The notes beneath the pieces are model-generated. The model was not told the origin of the DNA, made no database searches, and saw only the letters and a program-made list of their open reading frames with translations. A DNA stretch of 6,705 bases. It comes from an uncultured Porphyromonas sp. Lineage in GTDB: Bacteria; Bacteroidota; Bacteroidia; Bacteroidales; Porphyromonadaceae. The DNA is taken from positions 1 through 6,705 of the forward strand of contig CALTVJ010000079.1 of assembly GCA_943912835.1 (NCBI GenBank), in the 5' to 3' direction. The translations under genes were made by a program, and so were the position numbers. This document shows positions 1-5,313 of this stretch, piece after piece. Every line of letters starts with the position of its first letter. Within the stretch, counting starts at the first letter, position 1.

Positions 1-1
1 C

Positions 2-415
2 AAAGAACGCCAAGAGCAATCGCAACAGCAAGGACAAAGACAGGGCGGTGTGCCTTGCAAACTCTGTGGCTTGGAACTTAGCGATAAACAGCGTGAAGCC
101 CTTGACGCAGGACGTACGCTTTACCTCAAGAATATGGTAAACAAGGAGGGCAACAGCTTCAATGCCTATGTGCGTATGGATAAGGAGCAGAACCGCCCAC
201 GCTTCTATAGGTACAACCCTGAGAAGAAGCAAGGTAAGGGCAAGGTGGAAGCCGTAGCCGAAGAACACAAGACTCAGGTAGCGGTCAATAACGAGGGAAA
301 GACGAACGAAGCGACCAAGAACCTTAAAGAGCCTCTGAAGACTGGACAGACACAGCCCACTGCCGAGCAGAAACAGAAGCAGGGGAACAAGCAGCGTCGA
401 GGACGCAAGATGTAG
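2..415 (+). CDS. C-terminal tail of a DUF3945-like conjugative-element protein (5' end outside window)
   Basis: The frame is open from base 2, so the gene begins upstream; the GTG at 50 is internal, not a start. The visible part opens with a Gln-rich linker, then a compact domain with a CKLCG motif and a segment running LSDKQREALDAGRTLYLKNM followed by an FNAYVRMD-type stretch. From memory, this matches the C-terminal domain of the DUF3945 family encoded just before topB in Bacteroidetes conjugative transposons. The last 50 or so residues are Lys/Gln/Thr-rich and end in a basic RRGRKM tail, likely disordered. The family's biochemical role is not established. TopB downstream, after a 154-bp gap, supports the assignment. 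Family naming is from recalled motifs, not a search. Confidence 0.75.
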   Translation, partial: KERQEQSQQQGQRQGGVPCKLCGLELSDKQREALDAGRTLYLKNMVNKEGNSFNAYVRMDKEQNRPRFYRYNPEKKQGKGKVEAVAEEHKTQVAVNNEGKTNEATKNLKEPLKTGQTQPTAEQKQKQGNKQRRGRKM

Positions 416-569
416 TCTAACCTGAGGCTATTGTAGAATATGGTAATCGCATGGCATCAAGACCGAGGCTGATGGGAGTTTACATCAAGTAAATGACCGA
501 AGCCGAGTGTCGCAGATAACGAAGCGAGTGCCATGTTATCCAATGGTCTCACTAACCCAAACCTTAACT

Positions 570-1516
570 ATGACAACATGTATCATTGCCGAGAAACCCT
601 CGGTCGCTCGTGATATTGCTCGCATCGTAGGAGCAAGCACCAAACAAGACGGTTATTTACGGGGTAGTGGCTACCTAGTAACCTGGGCTATGGGACACCT
701 CATTACCTTCGCTATGCCCGAAGCCTACAAGGCTGAAGACCTGCCTATTCGCCCCAATCCCTTTCAGCTTATCGTGCGTCAGGTCCGCAAGGATAAGGAA
801 TACATCGATGACCCAGCAGCTCTCAAGCAACTCAAGGCTATCCGCCATTGCTTTACGGAGGCTGACCGCATCATCGTAGCTACCGACGCAGGTCGTGAGG
901 GTGAACTCATCTTCCGCTATATCTATGATTACCTTAAATGCACCAAGCCCTTCGATAGGCTGTGGATTAGCTCACTTACCGACAATGCTATCCGCGAGGG
1001 CTTGGCCCAAATGAAGTCTGGACGAGATTACGACAATCTCTACCACTCTGCCAAGGCACGGAGCGAGGCAGACTGGCTCGTGGGCATCAATGCGAGCCGT
1101 GCTTTATCCATTGCCCGAAGGGGAGGCTACTCCCTCGGACGAGTGCAGACACCTACGTTGGCTATGGTCTGCCGTCGCTACCTCGAGAACAAGCATTTTG
1201 CCTCTGTCCCTTATTGGAAGCTCTATGCCGAAGCCGAGAAAGACGGCATCAGCATCAAGGCGATAAGTAGTGATAGTTTTTCCGATGAAGCGGTAGCACA
1301 GCGAGCCTTGTCGGCTCTCCGTACAGAGGGCAGAATCTCGGTTGTATCAGTCAGTCGCAAGACAGGCACCTCTCCGCGCCCTTGCTCTATGACCTCACTG
1401 CTCTTCAGAAGGAAGCTAACCGCAAACACGGCTTCTCGGCAGATAAGACACTCTCTATTGCCCAAACGCTGTATGAGAAGAAGGTTACCACCTATCCTCG
1501 CACATGTAGTCGCTAG
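570..1516 (+). pseudogene. topB: DNA topoisomerase III (type IA), frameshifted and truncated after the catalytic YPRT motif
   Basis: This is the N-terminal part of a type IA topoisomerase, which relaxes and decatenates DNA through a 5'-phosphotyrosine link. I chose ATG 570 because homology starts with MTTCIIAEKPSVARDIA; the GTG at 507 would add 21 unrelated residues. The Toprim motifs are intact: EKPS near residue 8 and ATDAGREGE at about 104-112. LVGINASRAL (170-179) and GRVQTPTLAM (190-199) follow. The reading frame breaks at 1362-1367, where one base is missing relative to the expected frame. Homology resumes at 1367 with APLLYDLTALQKEAN and FSADKTLSIAQ, then TTYPRT; the catalytic Tyr codon is 1493-1495. 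The frame then reads CSR and stops at TAG 1514-1516, where GSRYI would be expected. Full-length relatives are roughly twice this long, so the product is almost certainly inactive unless the gene resumes beyond the window. Confidence 0.9.
1499..1516. other. Left element/topB junction, candidate att core
   Basis: The codons through ACA (1502-1504) encode the expected TopB YPRT. The following bases read tgtagtcgctag, where GGT-AGT-CGC-TAT would encode the expected G-S-R-Y. Bases 1506-1515 therefore still look like topB apart from T at 1505, and similarity ends at 1516. Such partial identity is what an att core shared by element and target would give. The crossover point is inferred, and no second copy was found in the window. 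Confidence 0.45.
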
Positions 1517-1517
1517 A

Positions 1518-1531
1518 CCCCTATTAAGGGG
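1518..1531 (+). terminator. Small hairpin with downstream T-rich run at the element's left end
   Basis: CCCCT (1518-1522) pairs with AGGGG (1527-1531) around a 4-nt ATTA loop, followed shortly by ttttcctttttt. It could stop transcripts entering from topB or be part of the element's terminal structure. The 5-bp stem is short, so assignment is weak. Confidence 0.3.
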
Positions 1532-1552
1532 CGATTTTCCTTTTTTACTTTA

Positions 1553-1582
1553 TTGGTTTACAGCTAATTATATATAATTTTG
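1553..1582 (+). promoter_or_regulatory. Bacteroidetes-type promoter upstream of the integrase
   Basis: TAATTTTG at 1575-1582 fits the Bacteroidetes -7 consensus TAnnTTTG exactly. A TTG at 1553-1555 lies 19 bp upstream, where the -33 TTG element is expected. The integrase start at 1694 is about 110 bp downstream. This is a consensus match only, with no transcript evidence. Confidence 0.5.
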
Positions 1583-1693
1583 GGGCTATTGAGTATACAG
1601 CAATAACGAGGTAGAAAGGGGCTAAAATCAACCCCGAATACCAACGTTTAGCACGAAAAAGCACGAAAAAATAACCATCAAAAAAGTAATACA

Positions 1694-2833
1694 ATGAGAA
1701 GCAAAAACCCAGCCCGAATAATGGAGCGTGTAAAGATAAACGCAAGACCCAGTACAGACGGATTAACGGCAACCTACAAATAGAATACCGAAACAATCAA
1801 GGGGAGCGAATAAGGGAAGCTCTTAAATTACGAGTACTGACAATTAAGGGGGAAAAGGTAGCTAGCAGGCAAGCCAAAGAGCAAAGCCGTGAAAATTGGG
1901 AGCTAGCCGAGATAATCAAGGGGCAAACAGCGCAAGCACTGATACAAGGAGCGTATAACGTAAGCACGAAGCGAAGCCGTGAACAGTTGTTTTTGCCCTA
2001 CTTTGATAGGATAATCAAGCGCAAAGCAAAGAGTAAGACGCAACAAGCCTACATACATTGAGGGGGCATATCGTGAAGTATGCAGGCGAAAGGGTACGTT
2101 TTAACGATATTACCGAGAATTGGGTACTCAATTTTTTTGCAGTATCTAGAGCAAGCACGCAACCAAAATACGGACAAAGTAGGATTAAGAGCCAATACAA
2201 GGGGCAGTCTATTTAGTAAGCTAAACCACGTATTGCGCCAAGCCATCAAAGACCAGCTAATAACGAAGCACCCAAGCGAAAATATAAGACGACCCAAGGA
2301 ACAAAGCGCAAGGGAGTATCTAACGTTTGAAGAGTTGGAAGCCATGGAGCGAGCATACAGCAACCAGCCCCACCCAACAATAAAAGCGTTCCTATTTGCG
2401 TGCTATTGTGGCTTGCGTTTCTCTGACGTATCACAATTAAGGGGGCGCAATGTAGAGCGCAACGAGATAGGGGGTAAAGTTGTGTATCTACTCAAGTACC
2501 AGCAACAGAAAACGCAAAAGAATTGCTACCTACCACTAAGCAATAAAGCAATAGCATTGATAGCCGAGCGAGTGAAAACAGCCAAAAGCGATGATTTTAT
2601 ATTACCTCTCAAGAGTAACACCACAGCCAACCGAATACTAATTAGCAGGGATAAGGAAAAAGGTAACGTTTCATGTTTCACGGCATACGTTTGCCGTATT
2701 GAGTTTGCAAAAGGGGGTAGATATATACAGCTTATCAAGTCTATTAGGTCATAGCAATTTAGCCGTAACACAGATATACGCAAAAATCACAGATATACAG
2801 CTAAGACGAGCTATTGAAATTTTGAACGAGTAG
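1694..2833 (+). pseudogene. Tyrosine recombinase (integrase) of the element, four apparent frameshifts
   Basis: This phage-integrase-family recombinase would cut and rejoin att sites through a catalytic Tyr. Reading from ATG 1694 (or ATG 1721), the N-terminus runs MERVKINARPSTDGLTAT. It continues in other frames: LQIEYRNNQGERIREALKL from about 1774, HTLRGHIVKYAGERVRF from 2052, LQYLEQARNQNTD from 2137, and VTFHVSRHTFAVLSLQKG from 2663, ending at TAG 2831-2833. Breaks lie near CC 1773-1774 (one base short), 2050-2052 (one short), the T7 at 2132-2138 (one extra) and 2662-2663 (one extra G); the shifts sum to zero. All catalytic residues are present: Arg (codon 2416), a beta-hairpin Lys near 2509, HxxR (2672-2683), His of LLGHSN (2750) and Tyr (2777). 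Joined length is about 379 residues, normal for the family. Selection on every motif suggests recent decay or sequencing error. The first junction is the least certain. Confidence 0.85.
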
Positions 2834-2897
2834 TACCACGGCTATACTATAATAGGAAAAACCCGAACAAAAACGAGTAAAACAAAAACAAAAGCAA

Positions 2898-3167
2898 ATG
2901 GAAAAAGAGAAACAAGCACCTAGCAACAAGCTAGCGAAAAGGCGCAAGGTTGGAGAAATGATAACAAAAGCCGAAGCTATGGAGTATTTAGACATATCTA
3001 AGAAAATGATTGAGAAGCTGATGAAAGCACGAGAGATACCATACTACAAAATAAGCCGTAATAAAGTGTATTTCAGTATTGCAGAGTTGGACGATTTTAT
3101 AAAGTCTTATAGAGTGAAAAGTTATGCAGAAATGGAGCAGGAAGCAGGGCGAATATATAGCCTATAA
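2898..3167 (+). CDS. Excisionase-family helix-turn-helix DNA-binding protein
   Basis: This 89-residue protein starts at ATG 2898, 64 bp after the integrase stop. Residues 21-73 form a MerR-like winged helix of the excisionase (HTH_17) type: MITKAEAMEYLDISKKMIEKL is the helix-turn-helix, IPYYKISRNKVYFS the wing, and IAELDDFIKS the closing helix. A basic N-terminal extension (KLAKRRK) precedes it. In Bacteroidetes integrative elements such proteins lie beside the integrase and direct excision or regulate transfer genes, which is the inferred role here. The frame is intact, unlike the integrase. The stop is 6 bp before the first 62-bp repeat. It could instead be a plain regulator of the element. 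Confidence 0.8.
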   Translation: MEKEKQAPSNKLAKRRKVGEMITKAEAMEYLDISKKMIEKLMKAREIPYYKISRNKVYFSIAELDDFIKSYRVKSYAEMEQEAGRIYSL

Positions 3168-3173
3168 CGCAAG

Positions 3174-3235
3174 GAAGCAACAAACGTATTTAGATGCGAA
3201 TTTTTGTACCTCAATGAGCAAGCACCCACGGAAGC
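3174..3235. repeat. 62-bp perfect direct repeat R, copy 1
   Basis: Begins gaagcaacaaacgtattta, contains gatgcgaatttttgtacc and ends cacccacggaagc. It is identical base for base to 5039-5100, 1,865 bp away. It starts just after the excisionase-like gene and is followed by a G6 run and the dyad-rich region. Confidence 0.95.
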
Positions 3236-3242
3236 AGGGGGG

Positions 3243-3320
3243 CAGTGTCGGAATTACGACACTGAAAAACCAGCTCACAGAGGGCGCAGCGTTGCAGGCC
3301 TGACGAGATACGAGCGTATC
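3243..3320. other. Cluster of three dyads, candidate oriT or relaxosome-binding region
   Basis: Three inverted repeats lie within 78 bp: CAGTGTCG (3243-3250) with CGACACTG (3257-3264) around a 6-nt spacer; the palindrome CAGGCCTG (3295-3302); and GATACG/CGTATC (3307-3320) with a 2-nt centre. The cluster lies between the excisionase-like gene and the RHH-protein gene, where mobilizable elements often keep oriT. No nic consensus was recognised and no relaxase is present, so operator sites for the RHH or HTH protein are an equal possibility. Confidence 0.4.
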
Positions 3321-3340
3321 ACGGAAGCGAAGACAAACGC

Positions 3341-3429
3341 AAGCGACCGAGCAAAGGACGGCAATACAGCCCCGAAGCATAAGCCAGCATACAAACACCA
3401 CCCACGGCAAGCGAACGCAAGGAACGGCA
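3341..3429. repeat. Long direct repeat A, copy 1
   Basis: Begins aagcgaccgagcaaaggacg and shares a 26-base block ending in gcatacaaaca with copy 3 (4824-4913); it ends ggaacggca. Similarity to copy 2 continues downstream to about 3475. The strand shown is almost free of T. Confidence 0.85.
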
Positions 3430-3519
3430 AAGCAGAGGGCAAAGCGTAAGCAGGAGCACGCACTAGCGACCACGGTACAAGGGACGTAGGTAACAAGCAT
3501 AACAAACAAAGTAAATACG

Positions 3520-3735
3520 ATGAGAAACGAATACACGACAAACACGACCAGCCCCCAAAGGGGGCGCAGGCTATTGGCTTGCACTCTGTTAGGTATTGGC
3601 TCTACTCTATTGAGTGTACAGATGAGCCAAGCAAGCACCAGCAAGCAAGGGGGAGAAATAAACAAGCTAAGAGATAGACCAATCAAGAAAGGGGGTATAT
3701 ATTGCCACGCAAAAAGGACTACAACAAGCAGATAA
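3520..3735 (+). CDS. Doubtful 71-residue protein with one hydrophobic segment
   Basis: I do not recognise this protein. ATG 3520 opens a 71-residue frame with a polar start, an RGRR basic patch (14-17), a hydrophobic stretch LLACTLLGIGSTLLSV (18-33) and then SQAST. That resembles a signal peptide or single membrane anchor, followed by a basic tail. It overlaps the next gene by 34 bases in another frame and has no clear ribosome binding site. The frame contains a perfect GC hairpin (3551-3565) and a cluster of TATTGrnT motifs (3572-3621), so the stretch may be a non-coding regulatory site whose frame is open by chance. Confidence 0.3.
   Translation: MRNEYTTNTTSPQRGRRLLACTLLGIGSTLLSVQMSQASTSKQGGEINKLRDRPIKKGGIYCHAKRTTTSR
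3551..3565. repeat. Perfect GC hairpin
   Basis: GCCCCC (3551-3556) and GGGGGC (3560-3565) pair around AAA. It is stable but has no T tract after it, so it is not a typical terminator. It lies 150 bp upstream of the RHH-protein gene and could act in the leader RNA or as a binding site. Confidence 0.6.
3572..3621 (+). repeat. Three spaced TATTGrnT motifs
   Basis: tattggcttgcac (3572), tattggctctac (3594) and tattgagtgtacag (3608) lie within 50 bp. The third differs by one base from tattgagtatacag at 1587-1600 near the left end, and tattggtttacag lies at 1551-1563. They may be binding sites of the integrase arm domain or the excisionase-like protein. Confidence 0.4.
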
Positions 3736-4241
3736 AAACCAGCTTAACAGAGCAAGAATACCAACAAGTAGAGCGAGTAAAGAAAAAGTATTTTTTTCGT
3801 AGTGATTACGAGTTTGTACGAGCTAGTGTACTTTGTTTGTCTAGTTTGCTAGAGGGTAAAGGGTTGGACGGCTTCAAGGGCTTACCCGAGGAATTGACCG
3901 AAGTAATAGCCGATACCCTTTACCGAAGAATGAGCGACCACCGAAACCCAACAAGCCCCCAACTAGCGAAGCCCAACAACCAGCCCGATAGAGTGCCAAC
4001 CGTTTGGGTAAATAGGTTCATAGATAGACATTACAAACGCTTGTATCACTTATACCACAGCCAACCACAGAAGAGCCGAGAGAGGGACGGAAAGACACAA
4101 ACGGATATATTTCAAGATACGATACTAGCACTTTACGGAACAAGCACGGAGGGGGGCGACTTTGCAGAATGGGAGCGCAAAGCGATACGGAAGTTTGGGC
4201 ATCTACTCACAGAGGGAGAGCGCAAAGCCATAGAGCAATAG
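3702..4241 (+). CDS. Ribbon-helix-helix mobilization-type protein with a sigma-region-2-like C-terminal segment
   Basis: The start is TTG 3702: AAAGGGGG (3688-3695) is a strong ribosome binding site 6 bases upstream, and an in-frame TAG at 3675 blocks extension. The N-terminus (KQIKTSLTEQEYQQVERVKK, then FFRSDYEFVRASVL, residues 9-44) looks like a ribbon-helix-helix of the MobC/relaxosome-accessory kind: a short basic strand, a polar helix and a second helix after a turn. A Pro/Asn-rich linker (about 80-100) leads to residues 101-146, where VNRFIDRHYKRLYHLYHS and TDIFQDTILALY resemble the core helices of sigma-70 region 2. Role inferred: DNA binding at the element's transfer or regulatory site. 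A plain transcriptional regulator is also possible. The 3' end runs into repeat A copy 2. Confidence 0.6.
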   Translation: MPRKKDYNKQIKTSLTEQEYQQVERVKKKYFFRSDYEFVRASVLCLSSLLEGKGLDGFKGLPEELTEVIADTLYRRMSDHRNPTSPQLAKPNNQPDRVPTVWVNRFIDRHYKRLYHLYHSQPQKSRERDGKTQTDIFQDTILALYGTSTEGGDFAEWERKAIRKFGHLLTEGERKAIEQ

Positions 4242-4305
4242 AGCCACGAACCTACGGCAAGCATACAAACATACCACCCACGACAATAGAGCGCAAGGAA
4301 CGGCA
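4232..4305. repeat. Long direct repeat A, copy 2
   Basis: The block gcatacaaacataccaccca and what follows to ggaacggca (4261-4305) match copy 3 closely; 4232-4260 is a more diverged match. It overlaps the last codons of the RHH-protein gene. Similarity to copy 1 continues downstream to about 4357, where repeat R copy 2 begins. Confidence 0.75.
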
Positions 4306-4356
4306 CGGCAGGGGGCAAAGCGCAAGCAGGAGCAAGCACGCACCAGCGACCACCGA

Positions 4357-4415
4357 GCAACAAGCGTATTTAAGGTACACGATTTTGCACCTATCATCAC
4401 ACACCCACGGAAGCA
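4357..4415. repeat. Diverged repeat R, copy 2
   Basis: The ends match the 62-bp repeat (gcaacaagcgtattta at the left, cacccacggaagc at the right) while the middle is diverged but keeps an attttgcacct core. It is followed by aggggcgacac, which resembles the sequence after copy 1 minus the left arm of the 3243-3264 hairpin. Confidence 0.7.
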
Positions 4416-4542
4416 GGGGCGACACCTTCAAAAACGAGGGAGCGAAAACGCAATTTTGGAGGCCTTCAAAACGCACGTTTTTAGGGTCAACTTTTGAGGG
4501 GCTGAAAAACGCTAATATCACTTATAATAACAAGTGTAGTTC

Positions 4543-4560
4543 GATGCGAAATTTTGTACC
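4543..4560. repeat. Isolated core of repeat R
   Basis: gatgcgaaattttgtacc differs by one base from the gatgcgaatttttgtacc core of the perfect R copies. Neither R end is present, which marks the core as a possible binding site in its own right. Confidence 0.5.
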
Positions 4561-4709
4561 CTTAAATCACAGAGCAAGGGGGGATTTTCAAGCCGAGAAT
4601 TTGCATTACGATACCCGAAGCAACAACAACCAAGCGAAGCACGAAGAGCGAACTATACAACAAAATCAAGCACATAGAAAAAAGGGAATGAGCAAAGGGC
4701 AAAAAGAAT

Positions 4710-4743
4710 AAGGGCAAGGGGGAAGCGACACCCCCAAGCCCTT
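4710..4743. repeat. Strong GC hairpin in the repeat region
   Basis: AAGGGC (4710-4715) pairs with GCCCTT (4738-4743) and GGGGG (4718-4722) with CCCCC (4731-4735), with a 2x2 internal loop and an 8-nt apical loop aagcgaca. No T tract follows, so an RNA structure, oriT-like feature or protein site is more likely than an intrinsic terminator. Confidence 0.6.
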
Positions 4744-4823
4744 AACAGCAAATACAATGAAATGCAGAACAAGAAACACAGAACAAAAGTAACTAAAAAC
4801 ACGCAAGCCCCAACCCTTAACGG

Positions 4824-4913
4824 AAGCGACCGAGCAAAGGACGACAATACAACCCCGAAGCATAAGCCAGCATACAAACATACCACCCACGACAATAGAG
4901 CCAAGGAACGGCA
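4824..4913. repeat. Long direct repeat A, copy 3
   Basis: Aligned to copy 1, the first 20 bases are identical and the central 26-base block (ccgaagcataagccagc onward) is identical; the rest differs by scattered substitutions and short indels. R copy 3 follows at 5039, as R copy 2 follows A copy 2. Confidence 0.85.
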
Positions 4914-5038
4914 ACGGAACGAAGCAAGAAGCGACAATACTAGCAGGCAACCACCACGGAAGCAACGACAAGCGAAGCAATCAAACGACCACCAGCCCAA
5001 GAGAGCGCAAAGGGCAAGCAGACACCACCAGCGACAAC

Positions 5039-5100
5039 GAAGCAACAAACGTATTTAGATGCGAATTTTTGTACCTCAATGAGCAAGCACCCACGGAAGC
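5039..5100. repeat. 62-bp perfect direct repeat R, copy 3
   Basis: Identical to 3174-3235. Directly after it the sequence departs from the agggg that follows copies 1 and 2, the T-poor composition ends, and a T8G9 tract appears, so this is a likely boundary between element backbone and cargo. Confidence 0.95.
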
Positions 5101-5115
5101 CGACCGAAGAACGCA

Positions 5116-5132
5116 TTTTTTTTGGGGGGGGG
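5116..5132. repeat. T8G9 homopolymer tract
   Basis: Eight T (5116-5123) followed by nine G (5124-5132), about 180 bp upstream of the cargo operon. Such tracts slip during replication and are also prone to sequencing error. The 213 bases 5101-5313 hold no gene. Confidence 0.7.
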
Positions 5133-5170
5133 TAAATAGCAGGGATAAGAAGCACCACCAAAAACAGCCG

Positions 5171-5203
5171 TTTTTGTGTCAAAATGTAGGCACAACACAA
5201 AAA
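5171..5203. terminator. Candidate bidirectional terminator
   Basis: TTTTTGTGT (5171-5179) pairs with ACACAAAAA (5195-5203) around a 15-nt loop. The arms give a U-rich end on either strand. It would separate the repeat region from the cargo operon. The AT-rich stem and long loop make it a modest candidate. Confidence 0.35.
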
Positions 5204-5291
5204 AATAGGATATATAACAATCTAAGAACTGAATGATTGTGTATAAGATAGATATATAACGCTAATTTACGACTAAAACTCTTGAGCCTTG

Positions 5292-5310
5292 GCTCTCTGA
5301 TGGAGAGAGC
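5292..5310 (+). promoter_or_regulatory. Hairpin overlapping the ribosome binding site of the cargo operon
   Basis: GCTCTC (5292-5297) pairs with GAGAGC (5305-5310) around a 7-nt loop; the right arm contains the purine-rich GGAGAG that would serve as ribosome binding site for ATG 5314. An overlapping GAGCC/GGCTC pair (5284-5295) could compete with it. This allows, but does not prove, control of translation. Confidence 0.35.
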
Positions 5311-5313
5311 AAT

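Larger units (their letters stand above)
4242..5038. other. T-poor, repeat-rich stretch with no convincing gene
   Basis: About 800 bases between the RHH-protein gene and R copy 3 hold repeat copies and hairpins but no recognisable protein. T is scarce on the given strand: I count 10 T in the 240 bases 4801-5040. All stop codons start with T, so forward frames stay open for compositional reasons; the frames at 4169-4711 and 4762-5058 encode low-complexity K/R/N/Q/H-rich peptides. The opposite strand correspondingly reads as Leu/Val/Cys-rich peptides. A normal-composition island at about 4430-4560 holds several aaacgc words and the R core. Confidence 0.6.
1505..5100. mobile_element. Integrative, probably mobilizable element inserted in topB (right end not located)
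   Basis: TopB homology ends near 1505-1515 and is followed at once by integrase-type content: promoter, tyrosine recombinase, excisionase-like HTH gene, dyad-rich putative oriT, RHH protein and a repeat array. This order matches small integrative mobilizable elements of Bacteroidetes. The left boundary rests on loss of topB coding. The right boundary is provisional: the second copy of the 62-bp repeat ends at 5100, and composition changes there. The lipase cargo and more may belong to the element, because the remaining topB half is not seen before 6705. No relaxase gene is visible. Confidence 0.6.

Noticed and set aside
507..569. GTG 507 as the topB start
   Set aside because: The added 21 residues show no TopB character; ATG 570 begins exactly at the conserved N-terminus.
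3204..3449. 81-residue forward frame sharing a peptide stretch with the 4762 frame
   Set aside because: The shared peptide is just repeat A in the same phase; the frame starts inside R and crosses the dyad cluster.
3162..3686. 174-residue minus-strand frame, Leu/Val/Cys-rich
   Set aside because: It lies opposite the T-poor repeats and dyads; its hydrophobicity follows from that composition. No recognisable domain or ribosome binding site.
4169..4711. 180-residue forward frame
   Set aside because: It overlaps the RHH gene, crosses repeats A and R, and has low-complexity content kept open by lack of T.
4653..5048. 131-residue minus-strand frame (and an overlapping 104-residue one) resembling membrane proteins
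   Set aside because: Same composition effect. Similar LYAGLCFG-type strings arise because repeat A is read backwards, not from a conserved protein.
4762..5058. 98-residue forward frame rich in K, R, N, Q and H
   Set aside because: Covers repeat A copy 3 in a stretch with almost no T, so openness is not evidence of coding. A disordered protein cannot be fully excluded.
3174..5100. CRISPR-like array
   Set aside because: Repeats are few, long, unevenly spaced and of several types, with no cas genes.
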